This document shows, piece by piece, positions 59,898-64,000 of a stretch of 64,000 bases of DNA (its first letter is position 1; every line of letters starts with the position of its first letter). Made by a program: the position numbers and the translations under genes. The notes beneath the pieces are model-generated. The model saw only the letters and a program-made list of their open reading frames with translations. It did no database searches and was not told the origin of the DNA. The stretch comes from RGIG7179 sp051893555 (GTDB lineage: Bacteria > Bacillota > Clostridia > Peptostreptococcales > Anaerovoracaceae). The stretch spans positions 35,732 to 99,731 of the forward strand of contig JBJFHL010000076.1 of the NCBI GenBank assembly GCA_051893555.1, given 5' to 3'.

Positions 59898-60956
59898 ATG
59901 ATCAACCTGAAAGACCTGCAGCTGCAGGAGCTGGAAAACTTCATGAAGGAGCTGGGCGAGCCCAAATTCCGGGCGAAACAGGTCTTCGGATGGCTGTACA
60001 GGGACAGTGCCGAAGGTCCGGGCGGCGTGACGAACTTCGACCAGATGACCAATGTGCCGAAGTCGCTGCGGGAAAAGCTGGCGGAACGTGCAAGTCTGGG
60101 GATCCTGAAGCCGCTGAAGGTACAGGTGTCGAAGCTGGACGGAACCCGGAAGTACCTTTTCGGTCTGGAAGACGGTAACGCCATTGAGAGCGTTTTCATG
60201 AAGTATAAATATGGAAATTCTATTTGTGTGTCCTCCCAGGCAGGCTGCCGGATGGGGTGCAGATTCTGTGCATCCGGTATGGACGGGCTTCGCCGGAACC
60301 TGACACCGGGAGAGATCATCGGCCAGCTACTGGCGGCGGAAAAGGACACGGGAGAAAAGATTAACCATGTGGTGGTCATGGGAACCGGTGAGCCATTTGA
60401 TAACTACGAAAATCTGTCTGCCTTTCTCCGGATTCTCCATGCACCGGAGGGGCTGAACCTGAGCTATCGGAACATCACCGTGTCCACCTGCGGCATTGTG
60501 CCCGGGATAAAGAATTTTGGGGAAGATTTTTCCCAGGTGAACCTGGCTATTTCCTTGCACGCTCCCAATGACGAGATCCGGTCCTCCATGATGCCGGTAA
60601 GCCGGGCCTATCCGATGGATCAGCTGCTGGCTGCCTGCCGGGAATATACGGAAAAAACGTCCCGGCGGATCACCTTTGAATATACCCTGGTAAAAGGCGT
60701 CAACGATCAGCCACAGCATGGAGAGGAACTGGCTGAAAAACTCAGAGGCATGCTGTGCCATGTGAATCTGATTCCGCTGAACACGGTAAAGGAGAGCGGA
60801 ATGCATACTACAGAAAGAAAGGATGCAGAGCATTTCCGGGATCTGCTGGAGACAAAAGGAATTCCTGCAACTATCCGAAGAGAGCTTGGAGACGATATTG
60901 ACGGTGCCTGCGGACAGTTGCGGCTGTCAAACTGCCGAAAAGGTCGAAAAGAGTAA
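59898..60956 (+). CDS. rlmN: Dual-specificity RNA methyltransferase RlmN
   Basis: 352 residues from MINLKDLQ. The start follows an AAAGGA ribosome site and lies after the predicted transcription start. The radical SAM cysteines are C117, C121 and C124 in CRMGCRFC. The C-terminal ACGQL cysteine that forms the methyl-Cys intermediate is present. It methylates A2503 of 23S rRNA and A37 of some tRNAs. Family distinction from Cfr rests on length and the standard RlmN context. Confidence 0.95.
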   Translation: MINLKDLQLQELENFMKELGEPKFRAKQVFGWLYRDSAEGPGGVTNFDQMTNVPKSLREKLAERASLGILKPLKVQVSKLDGTRKYLFGLEDGNAIESVFMKYKYGNSICVSSQAGCRMGCRFCASGMDGLRRNLTPGEIIGQLLAAEKDTGEKINHVVVMGTGEPFDNYENLSAFLRILHAPEGLNLSYRNITVSTCGIVPGIKNFGEDFSQVNLAISLHAPNDEIRSSMMPVSRAYPMDQLLAACREYTEKTSRRITFEYTLVKGVNDQPQHGEELAEKLRGMLCHVNLIPLNTVKESGMHTTERKDAEHFRDLLETKGIPATIRRELGDDIDGACGQLRLSNCRKGRKE

Positions 60957-60976
60957 AAAGATTTATGAATTTACCG

Positions 60977-61005
60977 TTGAATTGATGAAGGATTTAGTAT
61001 ATAAT
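60977..61005 (+). promoter_or_regulatory. Promoter of the small P-loop gene
   Basis: TTGAAT (60977-60982), 17 bases, TATAAT (61000-61005). Confidence 0.75.
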
Positions 61006-61058
61006 GAAAAAAATGCTCCTCGACGTTCGGGGAATACAAACTTAGGAGGCGATTTACC

Positions 61059-61481
61059 ATGGTTAAATTATTAGTGGGACATAAAGGCAGCGGAAAGACA
61101 AAACAAATGATCGATCTTGCAAACAGTACGGTGGAAACCAGCAAGGGCAGCGTCATTTTTATTAATAAGAATCACAGACTCATGTATGATCTGAAGTACA
61201 GAATCAGAGTTATCTGCATGGAAGATTTTGAACATATCACCAATTGTGATGAATACATCGGATTCCTGTATGGAATCATCAGTTCCGACCACGATATCGA
61301 AACGATTTTTATCGACAGCATTTTAAAGCACGCAGATTTCAAGATCAGCGATCTGCCTGAATTCATTGCAAGACTGAAGGACATCTCCAAGAACTATGGC
61401 ATGGACTTCGTTGTAAGCGTAAGCGCAGAGAAGGAAGAAATGATCGGTGTTGATTTCGAAGGCTGCGAAATTCTCAACTAA
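61059..61481 (+). CDS. Small P-loop ATPase-like protein, function unknown
   Basis: A 140-residue protein with Walker A GHKGSGKTKQM (about 7-17) and a Walker B-like IETIFIDS (about 80-88). No further sensor, lid or target-binding domain is present. It has its own promoter and terminator, an AGGAGG ribosome site and no operon partner. Related short ATP-binding proteins occur in Clostridia, but I know of no function. It is too small for a full AAA or RecA domain. Confidence 0.82.
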   Translation: MVKLLVGHKGSGKTKQMIDLANSTVETSKGSVIFINKNHRLMYDLKYRIRVICMEDFEHITNCDEYIGFLYGIISSDHDIETIFIDSILKHADFKISDLPEFIARLKDISKNYGMDFVVSVSAEKEEMIGVDFEGCEILN

Positions 61482-61504
61482 CTGCTGAATGTACTGCTTT
61501 CTAT

Positions 61505-61539
61505 GGCGGTGGCTTTGCCATCGCCTGTTTTGCTTTTTT
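61505..61539 (+). terminator. Terminator of the small P-loop gene
   Basis: A 9-bp stem with one G-T pair (61505-61513 with 61517-61525) is followed by T-rich sequence. Confidence 0.75.
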
Positions 61540-61582
61540 GGAATCGGGGAATCAAATCGGGGAATAACAGAAGTGGGAGGAT

Positions 61583-62272
61583 ATGAAACGGATGAATTTG
61601 AAGCAGATGAATTTGGAGCAGATTGAAAGAAGCCTTTCGGAAAGACGTGTCGGTGCTGTTGGCGGGAGAAAATATTTCAGCGTAATGGTACTTCTGGTGC
61701 AGGAAGAAAGCGGAATTCGGATCCTTTTCGAGCAGCGATCCGGAAAAATGAAGACCCAGCCCGGTGACGTGTGTTTTCCGGGAGGAAGGATAGAAGCAGG
61801 GGAAACGCCTCTGGCGTGCGCTTTGCGTGAAACCGAGGAGGAAATCGGGATCCGCAGAGAACAGATTCGCGTTCTGGGTCAGTTCGATACACTGTATGGA
61901 TTTTCAGACATTACCATATATACCTTCGTGGGTACCGTGGAAAAAGAAGTGCTTTCGCAGTTGAAACTGAATCCCGCAGAGGTAGAAACCGTGTTTACCG
62001 TTCCATATGATTTTTTCCTTGAGACGGAGCCTCTCCGTCATTCTTATGATATCGTACAGAAAATGGAGGATTTCCCTTATGAGGCGGCTGGAATCCGTTC
62101 TGATTACAAGTGGCGGGTGGGCAAAAAAACCATGCCCGTATATCATTACGGGCATGGGGATCAGCGTCAGATCATCTGGGGAATGACCGGAAGTATTGCC
62201 AGCTGGTTTGTCAGCGAGATGGAGCGTATGAACCACATGGATGACGCGAAGCCAGACAGGATGAATTTATAA
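61583..62272 (+). CDS. Nudix hydrolase, probable CoA pyrophosphatase type
   Basis: 229 residues with a full Nudix box, GRIEAGET followed by RETEEEIGI, and an upstream QPGDVCFPGGR segment typical of NudL/CoA pyrophosphatase-like enzymes. It would hydrolyse CoA or a related dinucleotide-type pyrophosphate. GGGAGG lies 4 bases before the ATG. The 3' end overlaps the convergent barstar gene by 6 bases. Confidence 0.88.
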   Translation: MKRMNLKQMNLEQIERSLSERRVGAVGGRKYFSVMVLLVQEESGIRILFEQRSGKMKTQPGDVCFPGGRIEAGETPLACALRETEEEIGIRREQIRVLGQFDTLYGFSDITIYTFVGTVEKEVLSQLKLNPAEVETVFTVPYDFFLETEPLRHSYDIVQKMEDFPYEAAGIRSDYKWRVGKKTMPVYHYGHGDQRQIIWGMTGSIASWFVSEMERMNHMDDAKPDRMNL

Positions 62273-62560
62273 CTCTGCTTTGCCGAATTCCAGAGACAGA
62301 TTATAATTTTCGTCCAGGCTGTCCTGGATGACCCTGACAATCCGGGGCCAGTCCCTGCCCAGATTGGTTTCCAGAATTTCCTCACCCAGAATCTGCAGTG
62401 TGGTAAAACTGGAAATGGTGGTCAGGGCATCATGCATGGCGTCCAGGTTGGAAGCCATGGGAATGCCGCATGGAAGCTGCTTTCGAATCGCTTCGAAAAA
62501 CTCTTCCCGGTCACCGATGAGGCTGCCGTCAATGGTGATGATACGAATGTCTTCTGCCAT
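62267..62560 (-). CDS. Barstar-family ribonuclease inhibitor
   Basis: A 97-residue barstar-like protein (IITIDGSLIGDREEFFEAI, MASNLDAMHDALTTI). In barstar the helix after the asparagine-rich turn (YGENLDALWDAL) inhibits barnase, and the matching SNLDAMHDAL is present. It lies 8 bases after the ribonuclease gene on the same transcript, so it protects the cytoplasm from the enzyme before export. The ribonuclease gene comes first. Confidence 0.9.
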   Translation of the reverse strand: MAEDIRIITIDGSLIGDREEFFEAIRKQLPCGIPMASNLDAMHDALTTISSFTTLQILGEEILETNLGRDWPRIVRVIQDSLDENYNLSLEFGKAEL

Positions 62561-62568
62561 AATTATTT

Positions 62569-63051
62569 CTACTCCTCTCCATACAGCAGGGTAAATGTTT
62601 CATAATGATCTGCTGTGTAATAAATCAGGCCGTCATCGGAAAAGACGATGCGCTCGGCACCACGTCGATCTGCCCCAAGTGTGTTGATATCACATTCATA
62701 ATAGGTTCTGCCGTCTTTTTCCGGCAGATTCCCCTCATAATTTCCAAACTTGTCGCCGCCGATGCACATGCCCGGCGCGTATGGTTCCAGAGAGCCGCCT
62801 TCCCAGCCCAGATCCCGGGCTTCTTTTTTTGTTATGAAATTCTGCGGCAGCCGGCCGTAAGTCAGGAGATACGCTGACACGTCTTCTGCGGAAGTATAAC
62901 TTCCATCGGGATCCGGCGCCGACTGGCTGATGTCAGGTTCCGCTGCAGTGTCTGTGCTGCCCGGTTCTGCCGGTGCACATGCAAACAGAAACGAAAAAAG
63001 AAGAAGAAAAACCGTCAGCAGGGACAGCTTCTTCCATATGCTTTTTTTCAT
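62569..63051 (-). CDS. Barnase-type guanyl-specific ribonuclease, exported lipoprotein-like
   Basis: 160 residues from MKKSIWKK, with AAAGGAAAGGA upstream. A signal peptide ends at FAC (C25), so it may be lipid-anchored. After a Ser/Asp/Pro linker (about 28-52) the barnase domain has all catalytic residues: K75 (ITK), E119 (YECDIN), R130, R134 and H149 (ADHYETF), matching barnase K27, E73, R83, R87 and H102. It cleaves RNA after G residues outside the cell. Barnase itself is secreted without a lipid anchor, so the lipobox is unusual. Confidence 0.93.
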   Translation of the reverse strand: MKKSIWKKLSLLTVFLLLFSFLFACAPAEPGSTDTAAEPDISQSAPDPDGSYTSAEDVSAYLLTYGRLPQNFITKKEARDLGWEGGSLEPYAPGMCIGGDKFGNYEGNLPEKDGRTYYECDINTLGADRRGAERIVFSDDGLIYYTADHYETFTLLYGEE

Positions 63052-63093
63052 GTTCAAATCCTTTCCTTTTGTCCACGCATGATATTTCCTACT

Positions 63094-63122
63094 ATTCTAC
63101 AGAATCGCGGCCCGTTTGTCAA
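63094..63122 (-). promoter_or_regulatory. Promoter of the barnase-barstar operon
   Basis: Minus-strand TTGACA (63117-63122), 17 bases, TAGAAT (63094-63099). Confidence 0.8.
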
Positions 63123-63266
63123 CGAAGGGATGAAAACGCGGTGCAGACGCCTAAAACATGGCAGAGCCGCCAGATTTTGAGGGGTAGGCACAGGGAGCAA
63201 AGGACGTTATAGTAAAAGAGTCTTCTGAAGACAAGACGAAAAGAAATGCCATGAAAGGAGACTGTT

Positions 63267-63893
63267 ATGAAAAAGAAACTGATGACTGTGGTACTGAGCA
63301 CCATGGTGGTGCTGGGAGGTGCAGGAAACGCACTGGCGGCTGAGACCGGTGCAGGCACCGCAGAGAGAGCCGGAGGATGCTGGAAGCTTTTCGGCAGCCA
63401 GAGCTATTTCACAAAATACATCTGCCAGGCGGGTGTATGGAAGCCGGGCACTTCCGATGGTGTCACGATTCCGGGTGTGCAGAAGCCGGATACGGAAAGC
63501 AAGCCGGAAAGCGGAAGCAGACAGGCCCAGGTTGTGCGCCTGGTCAATCAGGAGAGAGCGGCAGCCGGACTGGGAAGCCTCTCCTACGACAGCCAGCTGG
63601 CTGTGGTTGCCCAGAAGAAAGCGGAGGATATGGCGAAAAACGGATACTTTTCCCACACCTCGCCGACCTATGGTTCGGCCTTTGACATGCTGAAGGCGGC
63701 AGGCATCTCTTACCGGACTGCAGGAGAAAACATTGCGAAGGGACAGAAGACGGCGGAAACCGTGATGAACGGATGGATGAATTCCTCCGGTCACAGGGCG
63801 AATATCTTAAGCAGCAGTTACACCAGAATCGGTGTGGGCTATGCGGTGGATGGCAGCGGCACGCCGTACTGGGTACAGATTTTTGCAGGATAA
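63267..63893 (+). CDS. Secreted CAP-domain (SCP/PR1-like) protein
   Basis: 208 residues with a signal peptide (cleavage near ALAAET, residue 25). A linker to about residue 80 is followed by a CAP domain (VRLVNQERAAAGL, YFSHTSPTYG, TAGENIAKG, SSGHRANI, YWVQIFAG) with the two His and two Glu of the putative zinc cavity. Bacterial members are secreted, often of unknown function, and some contribute to spore or surface biology. GAAAGGAGA precedes the ATG. The TATAGT at 63208 is a weak promoter element. Confidence 0.9.
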   Translation: MKKKLMTVVLSTMVVLGGAGNALAAETGAGTAERAGGCWKLFGSQSYFTKYICQAGVWKPGTSDGVTIPGVQKPDTESKPESGSRQAQVVRLVNQERAAAGLGSLSYDSQLAVVAQKKAEDMAKNGYFSHTSPTYGSAFDMLKAAGISYRTAGENIAKGQKTAETVMNGWMNSSGHRANILSSSYTRIGVGYAVDGSGTPYWVQIFAG

Positions 63894-63917
63894 TCCACGG
63901 AAGGATGCGGAATGAAT

Positions 63918-63948
63918 GCCTGCCGGAATGATCCGGCAGGCTGATTTT
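63918..63948 (+). terminator. Terminator of the CAP-domain gene
   Basis: A perfect 9-bp GC-rich stem (63918-63926 with 63933-63941) is followed by TGATTTTG. Confidence 0.75.
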
Positions 63949-63952
63949 GAAT

Positions 63953-64000
63953 GTGCGCCCGGCGGGCGCACGTTCTAATGGGTGAAAGTCCCTAATCCGC
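63953..64000 (+). mobile_element. 5' end of a probable group II intron, truncated by the window edge
   Basis: GTGCG at 63953 matches the conserved 5' boundary of group II introns. It is followed by a perfect hairpin (GTGCGCCC with GGGCGCAC) and the GGGTGAAAGTCCC domain I motif common in bacterial group II introns. The element starts just after a terminator, a position preferred by group IIC introns. Only 48 bases are visible, so the maturase and class cannot be read. Confidence 0.72.

Overview
The window looks like the chromosome of an anaerobic Gram-positive member of the Clostridia, probably a gut-type organism related to Lachnospiraceae or neighbouring Eubacteriales. This rests on moderate GC content, strong GGAGG-type ribosome binding sites, U-tailed terminators, a T-box leader, a TPP riboswitch, amino-acid-type ABC transporters, a YitT protein and a TxpA/BsrG-type toxin. 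No species-level call is possible. The ends of the window cut an htpG gene (left) and what looks like the 5' end of a group II intron (right). No tRNA, rRNA, CRISPR array or complete insertion sequence was seen.

Region 1 (1-2.2 kb) holds the 3' part of htpG and an alpha/beta hydrolase. Region 2 (2.2-24.1 kb) is a large hexuronate island. uxaB-uxaA run leftward and a LacI-family regulator with uxaC run rightward from a shared control region with two LacI-type operators. Rightward follow an amino-acid-type ABC transporter whose genes are split around two tandem gene pairs (two bicupins, two TIM-barrel isomerases), then uxuA, uxuB, kdgK and a long-form eda. Together these cover glucuronate and galacturonate to pyruvate plus glyceraldehyde 3-phosphate. 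After eda come a second PfkB kinase, 6-phosphogluconate dehydrogenase, a HAD phosphatase and a LarA-family nickel epimerase. They could connect mannonate to gluconate and the pentose phosphate pathway. An inositol-monophosphatase-like gene follows.

Region 3 (24.1-34 kb) has an amidohydrolase with proB-proA, an AEC transporter, a small XRE regulator with a rubredoxin-like zinc/iron ribbon, a large leftward XRE regulator with its own operator, and an HPt protein followed by a hybrid histidine kinase. Region 4 (34-39.5 kb, leftward) has an O-acetylhomoserine sulfhydrylase, a zinc ABC transporter with its Fur-family regulator and a 7-1-7 operator, and a metallophosphoesterase. Region 5 (39.5-44 kb) is a TPP-riboswitch thiamin salvage operon (thiM-thiE-HAD-thiD-cytX).

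Region 6 (44-53.9 kb) is the least familiar part. A secreted Ig-like/fibronectin protein, a TetR regulator, an MMPL transporter with a hydrophilic repeat tail, a 1402-residue GLUG-repeat membrane protein and a cytidylate-kinase-like protein are arranged around two copies of a 104-bp promoter-bearing repeat. Region 7 (53.9-64 kb) has YitT, a LysR regulator, a compact type I toxin-antitoxin locus (29-residue toxin plus convergent antisense RNA), ileS under an Ile T-box with a swapped GIHH signature motif, rlmN, a small P-loop protein, a Nudix hydrolase, a barnase/barstar pair and a secreted CAP-domain protein.
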